Source: Nesterenkonia marinintestina (GTDB taxonomy: Bacteria; Actinomycetota; Actinomycetes; Actinomycetales; Micrococcaceae). From it: a DNA stretch of 64,000 nt. Both the position numbers and the translations under genes were made by a program. The notes under the pieces were generated by a model, which was not told where the DNA came from, did no database searches, and saw nothing but the letters and a program-made list of their open reading frames with translations. Numbering within the stretch: position 1 is the first letter of the stretch; each line of letters opens with the position of its first letter. This document shows positions 44,276-54,688 of the stretch, in pieces. The stretch covers positions 1 through 64,000 of the forward strand of contig NZ_JAOEFD010000001.1 in NCBI RefSeq assembly GCF_025420485.1, read 5' to 3'.

Positions 44276-45321
44276 ACTCCCCCGCACCCCGCTCATCCGA
44301 CACAGCCCGCTCCGCCGACCGCACCGGCGGCCTCCTCGGAGCTGTGATGCCCGACAGGATCACGCGCTGGACCCGGCTGATCGCCCTGCTGACGCTGATC
44401 AGCAACACCGGCATCATCCTCACCGGCGGTGCCGTGCGGCTGACGGCCTCCGGGCTGGGATGCCCGGAATGGCCCCGCTGCACCCCCGAGTCATGGACCT
44501 CCACGCAGGAGATGGGCATGCACGGGGCGATCGAGTTCGGCAACCGCCTGCTGACGTTCGTGCTGGTCGTCATCTCCATACTCATGTTCCTCGCCGTCGT
44601 CCGGCTCTGGACCAGCCACCGCAGCCTGGTGGTGATGACCCTGCTCGTCGTCGCCGGCATCCCGGTCCAGGCGCTCATCGGCGGGGTCACCGTGTGGACG
44701 GACCTCAATCCGTGGGTCGTCGGCCTGCACTTCATCGTCTCCGCCGGCCTGGTGATGGTCGCGACCATGCTGCTGGCGCGCGTCTCCCTGGAGCTCCGTG
44801 CCGGCGGACGCACCGGAGTCCCCCTCGTCGACGGTGAGACCGATGCGGTCTCCCGCTCCATGGCCTCGGCCGTCCTCCTCACCGCTGCGGCGGCGGTGAT
44901 CCTCGGGACCATCGTCACCGGTACCGGTCCGCACGCCGGGGACCCGATCGCCCCGCGCCACGAGTTCACCCCCGAGCTGGTCACCCGGCTCCACGTCGTG
45001 CCCGTATGGGTGCTGTGCGCCGCACTGGTGGTGCTGGTGCTCCGCCAGATCCGACTGCGCACCTCGTCCCGCCAACGCTCCGCCGTCCTGCTCACGGTGC
45101 TGGCCGTGGTGGCCCAGGGTGTGATCGGCTACGTCCAGCACTTCACCGGACTGCCCCTGCTGCTGGTCTGGCTGCACATGCTGGGCTCGGCGCTGGTGGT
45201 GATCACTGCGACCATGGTCTGGGACCGCTACCGGGCCGGATATACGACCCGCGGGCTCGACGGCGCCGCGGCGGCGCCGAGGACGACGGCGACGTACGCC
45301 CCACACGGATCCGGGGACTGA
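44266..45321 (+). CDS. ctaA: Heme A synthase (COX15/CtaA)
   Basis: A 351-residue, eight-helix enzyme that oxidises heme O to heme A for aa3-type oxidases. The paired-bundle histidines lie in MHGAIEFGNRLL, VVGLHFIVSAG, VTRLHVVPVWV and LVWLHMLGSAL; an extracytoplasmic loop has the Cys pair CPEWPRC, typical of one CtaA class. I choose the ATG at 44,266, 5-6 nt after GAAGGTGG; the next ATG (44,272) would give a plain ATGA overlap with the permease. Functionally connected to the SURF1 protein at 20,466. Confidence 0.92.
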   Translation: MAMNSPAPRSSDTARSADRTGGLLGAVMPDRITRWTRLIALLTLISNTGIILTGGAVRLTASGLGCPEWPRCTPESWTSTQEMGMHGAIEFGNRLLTFVLVVISILMFLAVVRLWTSHRSLVVMTLLVVAGIPVQALIGGVTVWTDLNPWVVGLHFIVSAGLVMVATMLLARVSLELRAGGRTGVPLVDGETDAVSRSMASAVLLTAAAAVILGTIVTGTGPHAGDPIAPRHEFTPELVTRLHVVPVWVLCAALVVLVLRQIRLRTSSRQRSAVLLTVLAVVAQGVIGYVQHFTGLPLLLVWLHMLGSALVVITATMVWDRYRAGYTTRGLDGAAAAPRTTATYAPHGSGD

Positions 45322-45333
45322 CCCCTCTCCGGC

Positions 45334-46692
45334 TCAGTCTTCGTCCTCGTCCGCGGCTTCCTCCTCGGCTTCGTCCTCGCCTTCGCCCGTGTCGTCGAAC
45401 ACGGTGAGGCTGCCGGCATAGTCCGCGACCCACACCGTCTCCGTGGTGGGTTCGTAGGTCACGCCGACCGGCATGCCGCCGGTGGTTTCGCGCTGGATCT
45501 CCTCCATGGTCTCGGCGTCGAACTTGGAGACGGTGTCCTCGTCGTAGTTGACCACGTAGAGCGCGGTGCCGTCGGCCGAGATCGCCATGGACCGCGGCTC
45601 CTGCCCGGTGGTGACCTCATCCACGACCTCACCTGACGCGGGATCGATCTTCAGCAGTCGGTCGGCTCCGGCGACGGTGAGGTACATGGCCTCACCGGAC
45701 TCGTCGAGCACCAGGTGGCGCGGCCGCTCGCCCGTGGTGAACGCCACCTCCGACTCACCGCTGTCGAGGTCGACACGGTAGACCTCGTCCGCGTACATGG
45801 CGGTGACGTAGGCGGTGGTCTGGTCGGGCAGGACGACGATGCCCCGCGGCATGGAGTTCAGGGGGATCTGTTCGGTCTCCCGGGCCGTCTCCGTGTCGAC
45901 GACCGAGAGCGAGCGGTCGCACCAGTTCGAGACGAGCAGCGTGGAGTCGTCGGGGCTGAGGGCCACGTACTTGGGCACGCGACCCACCTCGATGACCTGG
46001 TCCCAGTCCTCCTCCTCGACGGAGTACCGGTAGACCACCGACTCGGCGATGGCCTCGCCCGAGGCGCAGTCGTCCTCCGCCGGGGCACCGACTCCGGTGA
46101 GCTGGTACTGGGAGACGTAGGCGTACTGCCCGTCGGAGGTCCAGACGGCCTCCACCGGGGCGCCGGTGATCTCTCCCGAGACGTCCTCCACATCGAAGTC
46201 GCCGGCGTCGACGGTGTCGTCCAGGGTCTGAGTCAGCTCACGGGACTCGGCGTCGTAGAGGGTGACGGTGTGGCGATACATCATGTTGTTCGCGATGACC
46301 GTGCCGTCACCGCTGGCGACGACCGACTTCGGACTGATGTCCCCGGTGACGGTCTCCGCATGCGACATCCGGGTCTCGGCGGAGGCGGGGCCCTCGGGCC
46401 CGTCGCTCTCATCCTCGCCCTCGTCGTCGTGAGCGGACTGGTCGTCCTCCTCAGACTGCTCGGCAGAAGACTCCGCCGCCTCGTCGGAGCCGCCCTGATC
46501 CTCGGACTCCTGCCCGTCGGCGTCATCGGGCTCCGAGGCCGCGTCCTCGTCCGAGCCCCCTCCGCCGCAGGCGCTCAGCACCAGCGCGGCTGCCGCGGCG
46601 ACCGTCGCGGCCGAGGTCAGCACGCCGGCCCGAGGCCGACCTTGCACTGATGCGACGCCGTCCCCGATGCGCCGCGCGACTTCCCGTCCCAT
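45334..46692 (-). CDS. YncE-like beta-propeller lipoprotein
   Basis: A 452-residue exported lipoprotein. A basic N-terminus and hydrophobic stretch lead to LVLSAC with Cys42 as probable lipid site, followed by GGGG and a low-complexity Asp/Glu/Ser linker to about residue 105. The rest is a seven-blade YVTN/YncE-type propeller: repeats such as VPKYVALSPDDSTLLVSNW, PRGIVVLPDQTTAYVT, PRHLVLDESGEAMYLT, PRSMAISADGTALYVVNY. The tail is again acidic. Function unknown; such proteins bind partners or surface ligands. It converges on ctaA with a 12-nt gap. Confidence 0.85.
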   Translation of the reverse strand: MGREVARRIGDGVASVQGRPRAGVLTSAATVAAAAALVLSACGGGGSDEDAASEPDDADGQESEDQGGSDEAAESSAEQSEEDDQSAHDDEGEDESDGPEGPASAETRMSHAETVTGDISPKSVVASGDGTVIANNMMYRHTVTLYDAESRELTQTLDDTVDAGDFDVEDVSGEITGAPVEAVWTSDGQYAYVSQYQLTGVGAPAEDDCASGEAIAESVVYRYSVEEEDWDQVIEVGRVPKYVALSPDDSTLLVSNWCDRSLSVVDTETARETEQIPLNSMPRGIVVLPDQTTAYVTAMYADEVYRVDLDSGESEVAFTTGERPRHLVLDESGEAMYLTVAGADRLLKIDPASGEVVDEVTTGQEPRSMAISADGTALYVVNYDEDTVSKFDAETMEEIQRETTGGMPVGVTYEPTTETVWVADYAGSLTVFDDTGEGEDEAEEEAADEDED

Positions 46693-46850
46693 GCCCCGCC
46701 CCCGTCCTCGCCCGCGCGAGCCGCAGGCCCGCGCCGGTCACATGCCGTCCCACGCCCCCGCGTCGTCGCCCCGGCGCCGTGGACGGCCGATATGTCAGGA
46801 GTGAGTCTATGCGCAGACGCTGTCGATGCCCAGAGGGCGACGACGGCGCA

Positions 46851-47273
46851 TCACATGCGGATCTCCATAGTCCCGGCGGCACGGTCGTGGAGGCACCTGC
46901 CGTCCGGGGCGGGGATCAGCGCCGGGATGACCAGCAGGAGCAGACCGGTGCGTACGGCGGCCCAGAGCGGTCCGGGCACACGGTGTCCGCGGACCACCTG
47001 GATCCGCACCAGCCGCTTCCCGATGGTCACACCGAGCAGGCCGATGAGGATGATGTGCATCGCGACGAACAGGATGAGCGTCGCGATGGGGTCGCCCTCG
47101 AAGAAGCCCGCGGAGATGAGCATCGCGAGGCCCCAGTCGATGAGCAGGGCGAGGACCCGGCGTCCGAAGCCGGTGATGCTGCCGGGCCCGGTCTCCGGCA
47201 GGCCCAGCCGCTGACCGGGCCAGGCGTCGCCGAGGTCTCCGGAATCGCGGGAGGGATCGTCTCGGGTGGGCAC
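46851..47273 (-). CDS. RDD-family membrane protein
   Basis: A 140-residue protein of the RDD family: RRVLALLIDWGLAMLISAGFF opens the fold with the conserved Arg and Asp residues, a second helix is LILFVAMHIILIGLLGVTIGKR, and a third hydrophobic stretch follows PLWAAVRTG. Role unknown; some members are ion antiporters. The frame opens earlier, but I prefer the GTG at 47,273: TAGGCT (minus strand, 47,282-47,287) lies 8 nt upstream, the leaderless pattern. Divergent from glnA, in the slot used by Rv2219A-like RDD genes in mycobacteria. Confidence 0.8.
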   Translation of the reverse strand: MPTRDDPSRDSGDLGDAWPGQRLGLPETGPGSITGFGRRVLALLIDWGLAMLISAGFFEGDPIATLILFVAMHIILIGLLGVTIGKRLVRIQVVRGHRVPGPLWAAVRTGLLLLVIPALIPAPDGRCLHDRAAGTMEIRM

Positions 47274-47316
47274 GAAGACCAAGCCTACTGCGCCGCGTGC
47301 GGGGATCGTCGCTGTT

Positions 47317-47354
47317 GTTACACGCCTGAAACATCAGCGTCACGGTGCTGAAAC
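47317..47354 (+). promoter_or_regulatory. GlnR box upstream of glnA
   Basis: GTTAC-n6-GAAAC-n6-GTCAC-n6-GAAAC, a complete match to the published actinobacterial GlnR box (gTnAc-n6-GaAAc repeated with 22-bp period). The candidate -10 TAGTCT lies 11 bp further on (47,366-47,371), so the box covers the -35 zone. GlnR control of glnA is expected under nitrogen limitation. Confidence 0.8.
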
Positions 47355-47434
47355 GGGATTCTCGATAGTCTGGAGGACAGTGGGCGACGCCCCGGCGACG
47401 TCCTTCACTGACGATCACACGAGGAGCAGAACAC

Positions 47435-48859
47435 ATGTTCAGCAGCCCTGACGAAGTCCTGAAGTTCATCCAGGAGGAGGACGTGAAGTTCGTGGACGTG
47501 CGGTTCACGGACCTCCCCGGCAGCCAGCACCACTTCAACGTGCCGGCCAAGACCGTCGACGAGGACTTCTTCGAGGACGGCCAGCTGTTCGACGGCTCCT
47601 CGATCCGCGGGTTCCAAGGCATCGCCGAATCCGACATGCAGCTGATCCCGGACGTCGCCACGGCGTTCGTCGACGAGTACCGGGTCGAGAAGACCCTGGC
47701 CATGAACTTCTCCATCGTGAATCCGCGCACCGGGGAGCCGTACCACCGCGACCCGCGGGGCATCGCGCAGAAGGCCGAGGAGTACCTGGCCTCCTCCGGC
47801 ATCGCCGACACCGCCTTCTTCGCACCCGAGGCCGAGTTCTTCCTCTTCGACGACATCACGTGGCGCTCCTCCCCCCAGGAGTCGTACTACTCCATCGGTG
47901 CGGTCGAGTCCGACGGCGGCCCCGACGAGACGCTGACCGGCCAGAGCCTGGGCCACAAGCTCGCCGTCAAGGGCGGGTACTTCCCCGTGTCCCCCCAGGA
48001 CAAGTCCTCCGAGGTCCGCGACGCGATCTGCATGGCGCTCGACCGCGCCGGACTCGAGGTCGAACGGTCCCACCACGAGGTCGGCGCCCCGGGTCAGCAG
48101 GAGATCAACTACAAGTTCAACACCCTGGTGCACTCCGCCGACGACCTGCAGAAGTTCAAGTACATCGTGAAGAACACCGCCCTGGAGTTCGGCAAGTCCG
48201 CCACGTTCATGCCGAAGCCGGTCTTCGGCGACAACGGTTCCGGCATGCACTGCCACCAGTCGCTGTGGAACGACGGCGAGCCCCTGTTCTACGACGAGAA
48301 GGGCTACGCGAACCTGTCCGACACCGCCCGCTGGTACATCGGCGGCCTGCTGAAGCACGCCTCCGCCGTGCTGGCGTTCACCAACCCGACGGTGAACTCG
48401 TACCGCCGTCTGGTCAAGCACTTTGAGGCACCAGTCAACATGGTCTACTCGCAGGGCAACCGCTCGGCCGCGATCCGCATCCCGATCACCGGGTCGAACC
48501 CGAAGGCAAAGCGCCTGGAGTTCCGTGCCCCGGACGCCGCGTCGAACCCGTACCTGGCGTTCGCCGCCCAGCTGATGGCCGGCCTCGACGGCATCCGCAA
48601 CCGCATCGAGCCGGCGGAGCCGATCGACAAGGACCTCTACGAGCTGCCGCCGGAGGAGGCCGCAGACATCCAGAAGGCCCCGGGAACGCTCGACGAGGCG
48701 CTCGAAGCACTGGAGGAGGACTACGAGTTCCTCCTCGAGGGCGACGTGTTCACCGAGGACCTGATCCGCACCTGGATCGAGTACAAGCGCGAGGAGGAGA
48801 TCCTCCCGCTGAACCTGCGTCCGAACCCCTACGAGTTCGAGCTGTACTACAGCATCTGA
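47435..48859 (+). CDS. glnA: Glutamine synthetase type I (GlnA1)
   Basis: A 474-residue dodecameric glutamine synthetase making glutamine from glutamate, ammonia and ATP. Motifs: [21 protein letters not shown], the ATP site [16 protein letters not shown], and the metal/glutamate region [11 protein letters not shown]. Tyr402 in [11 protein letters not shown] is the adenylylation site (E. coli Tyr397), matching the presence of GlnE at 50,069. GAGGAG lies 8 nt before the ATG and a GlnR box upstream. A strong hairpin follows the gene. Together these indicate both transcriptional and covalent control of nitrogen assimilation. Confidence 0.96.
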   Translation: MFSSPDEVLKFIQEEDVKFVDVRFTDLPGSQHHFNVPAKTVDEDFFEDGQLFDGSSIRGFQGIAESDMQLIPDVATAFVDEYRVEKTLAMNFSIVNPRTGEPYHRDPRGIAQKAEEYLASSGIADTAFFAPEAEFFLFDDITWRSSPQESYYSIGAVESDGGPDETLTGQSLGHKLAVKGGYFPVSPQDKSSEVRDAICMALDRAGLEVERSHHEVGAPGQQEINYKFNTLVHSADDLQKFKYIVKNTALEFGKSATFMPKPVFGDNGSGMHCHQSLWNDGEPLFYDEKGYANLSDTARWYIGGLLKHASAVLAFTNPTVNSYRRLVKHFEAPVNMVYSQGNRSAAIRIPITGSNPKAKRLEFRAPDAASNPYLAFAAQLMAGLDGIRNRIEPAEPIDKDLYELPPEEAADIQKAPGTLDEALEALEEDYEFLLEGDVFTEDLIRTWIEYKREEEILPLNLRPNPYEFELYYSI

Positions 48860-48898
48860 TCCCTCATACCGGCAGGTTCCGGCACCCGGTCCGGCACA

Positions 48899-48937
48899 CA
48901 GGCCCCCGCTCCGAATGCGACTCGGAGCGGGGGCCTG
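48899..48937 (+). terminator. glnA terminator
   Basis: Two 16-bp perfect arms (CAGGCCCCCGCTCCGA / TCGGAGCGGGGGCCTG) with a 7-nt loop, about 40 bp after the glnA stop, then TTCCGTCCTT. A strong intrinsic-type hairpin with only a weak T-run. Confidence 0.85.
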
Positions 48938-49073
48938 TTCCGTCCTTCATCGGAGTGAGGCCGAGAGGGCGCACCCCGGGGCGTCGGAATGACGACCGCC
49001 GACCCCGCGTTGCACCGAAGGTCCCCGTCGCGGCCGCCGCGACCCTCCCGACCGCTCTGGAGCGTGATCCCCC

Positions 49074-50087
49074 GTGCCGGCAACCCGTCCGCTGTCGCTG
49101 CTGGACCTGGCCACCGTCCGTTCAGAGGACACCATCGCGGAGGCGTTCGACCGCAGCCGCCGACTGGCCCGGACCGCCGACGGGCTCGGCTACACCCGAA
49201 TCTGGTTCGCCGAGCACCACAACATGCCCCACATCGCGTCCTCGGCCACCGCACTGATGATCCAGCACATCGCCGCGGCCACGGAGAACCTGCGGGTCGG
49301 CGCCGGCGGCATCATGCTCCCCAACCATGCGCCGCTGACCGTCGCCGAGCAGTTCGGCACCTTGGAGACCCTCTTCCCCGACCGGATCGACCTCGGCCTC
49401 GGACGTGCCCCCGGCACCGATCCGCCCACCATGCGCGCGCTGCGACGCGACGGCTCCGAGGCGCAGCACTTCGAACAGGACGTCCTCGAACTCAACGGCT
49501 ACCTGAGCGGCTTCTCCAGGATCCCCGGCGTCAACGCCTACCCGGGGCTGCGCACCCACGTGCCCCTCTACATCCTGGGCTCCTCACTGTTCGGCGCACA
49601 GCTCGCGGCCAAGCTCGGGCTCCCCTACGCCTTCGCCTCGCACTTCGCACCGCAGATGCTCTCCGAGGCCGCCCAGTCCTACCGGGCACACTTCGACGCG
49701 AGCAACAGCCTGCTCGGGCCCGACGCCGAACCGCACTTCATCGCGGCGGCCAACGTCGTCGCCGCCGACGAGGAGGAGGCCGCGCTCGACCAGCGGCGGC
49801 GCGCCGAGGACGGATGGATCCGTGCCATGCTGGGCCGCGGACGCCGTCTGAGCGACGAGGACGTCACCGCTCTGCGTGACCACCCGGCCGGACAGCAGGT
49901 GCTCGGCATGCTCTCCGAGACCTCGGCCGGCACCGCGGACCAGGTGACCGCCTGGCTCGACGCGTTCGGCGACCGGGTCGGGGCCGACGAACTGATCCTC
50001 GTCAACCTCGCTCCGGAGGAGCAGGCCAAGCACCGAACCCTGGAGCTGCTCGCCCCGGTGCCGCAGCCTCAGTCGACCTCACCGTAG
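49074..50087 (+). CDS. LLM-class flavin-dependent oxidoreductase
   Basis: A 337-residue luciferase-like monooxygenase. Family marks: LSLLDLATV at the start, [42 protein letters not shown] and [11 protein letters not shown], then [24 protein letters not shown]. It should use FMNH2 or a related reduced flavin on an unidentified substrate. It starts with GTG (GGAG 10 nt upstream) and interrupts the glnA / glnE pairing. Its 3' end overlaps the convergent glnE gene by 19 nt. Confidence 0.9.
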   Translation: MPATRPLSLLDLATVRSEDTIAEAFDRSRRLARTADGLGYTRIWFAEHHNMPHIASSATALMIQHIAAATENLRVGAGGIMLPNHAPLTVAEQFGTLETLFPDRIDLGLGRAPGTDPPTMRALRRDGSEAQHFEQDVLELNGYLSGFSRIPGVNAYPGLRTHVPLYILGSSLFGAQLAAKLGLPYAFASHFAPQMLSEAAQSYRAHFDASNSLLGPDAEPHFIAAANVVAADEEEAALDQRRRAEDGWIRAMLGRGRRLSDEDVTALRDHPAGQQVLGMLSETSAGTADQVTAWLDAFGDRVGADELILVNLAPEEQAKHRTLELLAPVPQPQSTSP

Positions 50088-53000
50088 AAGAGGCGCTCAT
50101 AGACCTGGCGGCATCGACGAGTCGTGCGCAGATAGTGCTCCTCGAAGGTCGCCGCTCCCCCGGCGCCGAATCCGCACCACCTCGCGACGGCCTCCAGATC
50201 CCGACGCGACGACGGCAGGACGTCGGAAGTCTTCCCGGTCCAGATCTTGACCGCGCTGCGCACCCGGGTGCACAGACGCCACGCGTCGGCGAGCGTCTCG
50301 GCGTCCTCGGCGGCGACGAGCTCCATCTGCACCATCGCCTCCAGAGCCGGCAGGGTCGACGGCGTACGGAGCTCGGGGTACTCCTCCGCGTCCTCGAGCT
50401 GGATCAGCTGCACCAGCCACTCGACGTCGGAGAGCCCGCCGCGGCCCAGCTTCACATGCCGCGACGGGTCGGCTCCCCGCGGCAGCCTCTCTGACTCCAC
50501 ACGCGCCTTGATCCTGCGGATCTCACGGATCTGCCCGCTGCTGGGAGCCGGGCCGTACCGCACCTCGTCGACGATGCCCATGAACTCGGCCGCCAGGTCG
50601 TCCGAGCCGGCCACCGGTCGGGCGCGCAGGAGGGCCTGGCGCTCCCAGACCTCCATCCATCGCCGGTAGTACTCCCGATAGGACTCCACCGACCGGGACA
50701 GCGGGCCCTTCCGGCCCTCCGGTCGGAGGTCGGCGTCGACCTGCAGCGGGTATTCGCCCTTCACGGCGGGCTTGGTGGGGCGCTGCAGCAGGGCGGTCAG
50801 CCGTGCCGCGAGCTTCTGGGCCTGCTCGTCGGCGACGGAGGAGTCCGCGCCCTCCACCGCCCGATGGACGAACAGCGCGTCCATGTCGGACCCGTAGGAG
50901 ATCTCAGCACCGCCCTGGCGGCCCATCGCCACCACGAGGAAGTCGATGTGGCGCCCGTCCTCGGCGAAGATCTCGTTCTCAGCGACCCGCAGCGCACCCA
51001 GGGTCGCGGCACGGTCCACCTCGGCCAGGGCTCCGCCGACCTGCTCCTGGTCCAGCAGCCCGGAGGCGTCGGCGACGGCGATGCGGAGGATCTCCCGCTG
51101 CCGGACCAGACGGGTCAGCCGGATCGCGTTCTGACCGTCGTCCTTCTCATGACGGTCCAGCTGCGAGGAGACCTCCTGCCAGAGCTGTTCGAAGCGGCGC
51201 GGCGTCAGCGAGGAGTCGTCCCCCAGCCAGCGGGCCGACTCCGGCGAGTGCTCCAGCAGGTCGGCGATGAACCGCGAACTGGAGAGGATGTGGCTCAGCC
51301 GCTCCGCCGCGACCGAGGAGTCGCGCAGCATCGTCAGGTACCACGGGCTCTGACCGAGGGACTCGCTGAGCCGGCGGAAGGCCAGCAGGCCCCCGTCGGG
51401 GTCCACGCCGTCGGCGAACCAGCCGAGCATCATCGGCAGGATCCGGCGACGCACCGTCGCCCGTCGGGTCACCCCGGAGGTCAGAGACTCGATGTGCCGC
51501 ATCGCCGACCGGGTGTCGGCGTAGCCCAGAGCGGCCAGCCGGTCCTGCGCCGCCTCCGAGGAGAGCCGGACCTCGTCGTCGGAGAGCACCGCTGTGGTGG
51601 ACAGCAGGGGACGATAGAAGATCTGTTCGTGGAAGGAGGCCACCTCCCGCCGGACGCGGCGCCACTCCTTCTGCAGATCCTCCGCCGCAGGGCGCTTCCG
51701 CATGCCGGGCGGTGCGGCGGCCAGCGCCAGGGCGCGCAGGTCTTCGTCCCGTCGCGGGAACAGGTGGGTCCTGCGCATCTGTGACATCTGCACGCGGTGC
51801 TCCCACAGACGCAGCCGTCGGTAGCAGGCGGACATGGCCTCCTGGTCCTTCGACGCCATGTACTCCCCGCGCGCCAACCTGTCCACCGCCGTGAGGGTGT
51901 CCCGCACCTGCAGCGTCTCGTCGACCCGCCCGTGGACCAGCTGCAGCAGCTGGACGGTGAACTCGATGTCCCGCAGCCCGCCGGATCCGAGCTTGATCTC
52001 CCGGTCCACCTCGGCATCGGGGATGTGCTCGAAGACCCGGCGACGCATCCGCTGGACGTTCTCGACGAAGCCCTCCTGCTGCGAGGAGGTCCAGACCTGG
52101 GGCCAGATCGCCTCGATGTAGTCGTCCCCGAGCCGGCGGCTCCCGGCGACGGGACGGGCTTTGAGCAGCGCCTGGAACTCCCAGCCGTGGGCCCACCTCC
52201 GGTAGTACTCACGGTGGGAGTCCAGCGTCCGGGAGAGCGGCCCGTCCTTCCCCTCGGGGCGCAGGTTGGCGTCGACCTCCCAGAGCCCCGGCTCCGGGGC
52301 CGCGGAACCGATGATCCTCGTCAGTCCCCCGGCCAGGGCGATCGCGGTCTCGGAGAGGAGTCCGGCGTCGACGTCATCCGGTCCGCGGTGGACGTAGATC
52401 ACGTCGACGTCGGAGATGAAGTTGAGCTCGCGGGCACCGCACTTGCCCATGCCGATGACCGCGAACTCGATCCGTTCGGCGAGGGTGCGGCCGGACTCGG
52501 ACTCCTCGCCTCGGCGCTCTCTGTCCCGCCGTTCGGCACGAGCCACGGCCAGGGCCGCGTCGAGGGCCGCTGCGGCCAGGTCCGAGAGCTGATGGGACAC
52601 CAGGGGCTGGTAGGCCAGCGGGTCTTCGGCGCAGAGGTCCCGCAGCGCCAGAGCGGTGATCTCCCGCCGGTAGGCGATGCGCAGCGCGACCGTGGCGTCC
52701 TTGACCGTGAAGTCGTCGTCTAGGGCCGCCGTCGGAGGGACGGCGTCGTCATCCTCGTCACCGTCCCTGCCGCCGTCCCCGTCACCGTCGCCGCCCGCGG
52801 CGTCGGCGCGGACGGCTGAGAGCAGCCGACGTCGCAGCTCCTCGGATGCGACCGTCTCGGGCACACTGATGCTGTGACCGTCCTCGACCTCCGAGACATG
52901 ACGTCCCGGATCGGCCTCGGTGACCAGGTCGACGTGATCGGGCCGACGGATCAGGAACTCCCCCAGCGCCTGGGAGGCTCCCAGCAGCCGGATGAGCGGC

Positions 53001-53248
53001 ACCGCATCGGCGTAGTGGTCCTCTCCGTCGTCGGTGAAGACGGAGCGGACGGCATCGGCCCGTTCGAGGAGCCGGATCAGCAGAAGGAGGGCCTGGTCCG
53101 GGTTGGCCGCCTCGCGCATCGTCGTCAACAGGCGCGAGGCGTCCAAGTCTCGGAGCTGGTCGTCGTCCAGGAAGGAGGCCGCCCTGTCGAGCTCCTGGAA
53201 GCCGGCGGCGATGAGTGCACGCCGGGAGGTCTGGGTGCTCTCACTCAT
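50069..53248 (-). CDS. glnE: Bifunctional glutamine synthetase adenylyltransferase/deadenylase
   Basis: A 1,059-residue enzyme that adds AMP to, and removes it from, the GlnA tyrosine. Two nucleotidyltransferase cores are visible: [13 protein letters not shown] preceded by [10 protein letters not shown] in the N-terminal deadenylase half, and [12 protein letters not shown] preceded by MGRQGGAE in the C-terminal adenylylase half, each with an associated helical domain. I start at the ATG at 53,248, 7 nt after the glnA2 stop, since the family sequence begins there; the longer upstream frame overlaps glnA2. Translational coupling to glnA2 is likely. Confidence 0.94.
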   Translation of the reverse strand: MSESTQTSRRALIAAGFQELDRAASFLDDDQLRDLDASRLLTTMREAANPDQALLLLIRLLERADAVRSVFTDDGEDHYADAVPLIRLLGASQALGEFLIRRPDHVDLVTEADPGRHVSEVEDGHSISVPETVASEELRRRLLSAVRADAAGGDGDGDGGRDGDEDDDAVPPTAALDDDFTVKDATVALRIAYRREITALALRDLCAEDPLAYQPLVSHQLSDLAAAALDAALAVARAERRDRERRGEESESGRTLAERIEFAVIGMGKCGARELNFISDVDVIYVHRGPDDVDAGLLSETAIALAGGLTRIIGSAAPEPGLWEVDANLRPEGKDGPLSRTLDSHREYYRRWAHGWEFQALLKARPVAGSRRLGDDYIEAIWPQVWTSSQQEGFVENVQRMRRRVFEHIPDAEVDREIKLGSGGLRDIEFTVQLLQLVHGRVDETLQVRDTLTAVDRLARGEYMASKDQEAMSACYRRLRLWEHRVQMSQMRRTHLFPRRDEDLRALALAAAPPGMRKRPAAEDLQKEWRRVRREVASFHEQIFYRPLLSTTAVLSDDEVRLSSEAAQDRLAALGYADTRSAMRHIESLTSGVTRRATVRRRILPMMLGWFADGVDPDGGLLAFRRLSESLGQSPWYLTMLRDSSVAAERLSHILSSSRFIADLLEHSPESARWLGDDSSLTPRRFEQLWQEVSSQLDRHEKDDGQNAIRLTRLVRQREILRIAVADASGLLDQEQVGGALAEVDRAATLGALRVAENEIFAEDGRHIDFLVVAMGRQGGAEISYGSDMDALFVHRAVEGADSSVADEQAQKLAARLTALLQRPTKPAVKGEYPLQVDADLRPEGRKGPLSRSVESYREYYRRWMEVWERQALLRARPVAGSDDLAAEFMGIVDEVRYGPAPSSGQIREIRRIKARVESERLPRGADPSRHVKLGRGGLSDVEWLVQLIQLEDAEEYPELRTPSTLPALEAMVQMELVAAEDAETLADAWRLCTRVRSAVKIWTGKTSDVLPSSRRDLEAVARWCGFGAGGAATFEEHYLRTTRRCRQVYERLFYGEVD

Positions 53249-53255
53249 GACGTGC

Positions 53256-54596
53256 TCAGATCTGACCGAGGTACCGCTGGATCTCGTACGGTGAGACGTT
53301 GACCCGGTAGTCGTCCCATTCCGCCTGCTTGTTGCGCAGGAGGTTCTCGAAGACCTGCTCGCCGAGCACCTCGGCCACCAGCTCGGAGTCCTCCGTCTGG
53401 CGGATCGCATCGTGCAGGGTGCCCGGGAGCGGCTTGATCCCCATCGCCTTGCGCTCGGCGGTGGTCAGCGACCACACGTCCTCAGTGATGGCGTCCGGCA
53501 GCTCGTACTCCTCCTGGATCCCCTTCAGCCCGGCGCCGATCACCACGGCATAGGCCAGGTAGGGATTCGCCGCAGAGTCGATGCCGCGGAACTCCACCCG
53601 CGCCGACCCGCCCTTGGTGGGCTTGTACAGCGGCACCCGCATGAGGGCGGAGCGGTTGTTGTGGCCCCAGGAGATGTGCGACGGCGCCTCTCCCCCGCCC
53701 CACAGCCGCTTGTACGAGTTGACGAACTGGTTGGTCACCGACGTGAACTCGGCCGCGTGGGTCAGGACGCCGGCGATGAACTGCCGGGCGATCTTCGACA
53801 GGTTGAACTCGGCGTTGGGCGCATAGAACGCGTTGGCGTCACCCTCGAAGAGGCCGAAGTGGGTGTGCATCCCCGAACCGGGGTGCTCGGTGAAGGGTTT
53901 TGGCATGAACGTGGCGTACTTGCCCTGCATCACCGCGACCTCCTTGATCACGGTGCGGAAGGTCATGATGTTGTCCGCCGTGGTCAGGGCGTCGGCGTAG
54001 CGCAGGTCGATCTCGTTCTGACCGGGGCCGGCCTCGTGGTGGCTGAACTCCACCGAGATCCCGACGGCCTCGAGCATGGAGACCACGTGGCGGCGGAAGT
54101 CCTGGCTCACGCTTCCGGTGACGTGGTCGAAGTACCCGGCGCGGTCCACCGGCACCGGGACTCCGTCGGAGTCGATGGTCTCGGAGTCCAGCAGGTAGAA
54201 CTCGATCTCCGGGTGGGTGTAGCAGGTGAAGCCCATGTCGGCGGCGCGGTCCAGCTGCCGCCGCAGCACGGCGCGGGGATCGGCCGCCGCGATCTCCTGG
54301 TCCGGGGTGAGGATGTCGCAGAACATCCGCGAGGTGGGCTCCTCCTCGCTGCGCCAGGGCAGGATCTGGAAGGTGCTGGGGTCGGGGCGCAGGAGCATGT
54401 CGGACTCGAAGACCCGGGAGAACCCCTCGATGGAGGACCCGTCGAATCCGAGGCCTTCGCTGAACACGCCCTCCACCTCGGCGGGGGCCAGAGCGACCGA
54501 CTTCAGCGAGCCGACGACGTCGGTGAACCACAGCCGCACGAAGCGGACGTCCCGCTCCTCGATGGTGCGCAGTACGAATTCCTGCTGTCGGTCCAT
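53256..54596 (-). CDS. glnA2: Second glutamine synthetase-like protein GlnA2
   Basis: A 446-residue type I glutamine synthetase relative, the same length I recall for mycobacterial GlnA2, which also lies next to glnE. Conserved pieces: FDGSSIEGFSRV, PEIEFYLL, KPFTEHPGSGMHTH and NNRSALMRVP. The adenylylation motif DKDLY is absent (DAITEDVWSL instead), so it is not a GlnE target. Streptomyces GlnA2 has been described as a gamma-glutamylpolyamine synthetase, so the role may be polyamine or glutamate use and not glutamine supply. Leader about 40 nt from TAGAGT (minus strand, 54,645-54,650); GGAAGGCGG precedes the ATG. Confidence 0.9.
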   Translation of the reverse strand: MDRQQEFVLRTIEERDVRFVRLWFTDVVGSLKSVALAPAEVEGVFSEGLGFDGSSIEGFSRVFESDMLLRPDPSTFQILPWRSEEEPTSRMFCDILTPDQEIAAADPRAVLRRQLDRAADMGFTCYTHPEIEFYLLDSETIDSDGVPVPVDRAGYFDHVTGSVSQDFRRHVVSMLEAVGISVEFSHHEAGPGQNEIDLRYADALTTADNIMTFRTVIKEVAVMQGKYATFMPKPFTEHPGSGMHTHFGLFEGDANAFYAPNAEFNLSKIARQFIAGVLTHAAEFTSVTNQFVNSYKRLWGGGEAPSHISWGHNNRSALMRVPLYKPTKGGSARVEFRGIDSAANPYLAYAVVIGAGLKGIQEEYELPDAITEDVWSLTTAERKAMGIKPLPGTLHDAIRQTEDSELVAEVLGEQVFENLLRNKQAEWDDYRVNVSPYEIQRYLGQI

Positions 54597-54676
54597 GCCG
54601 TGCCGCCTTCCGCTCGCCCGTCTCACGCATCGTCGTCCGGCTCCACTCTACCCACCGGGGTCCGCGGCTGTGCCGG

Positions 54677-54682
54677 TACCCT
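54677..54682 (+). promoter_or_regulatory. -10 of leaderless panB
   Basis: TACCCT ends 6 nt before the panB ATG, with no ribosome site, so the transcript probably starts at the start codon. The divergent glnA2 -10 is 27 bp away on the other strand. Confidence 0.5.
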
Positions 54683-54688
54683 GAGGAC

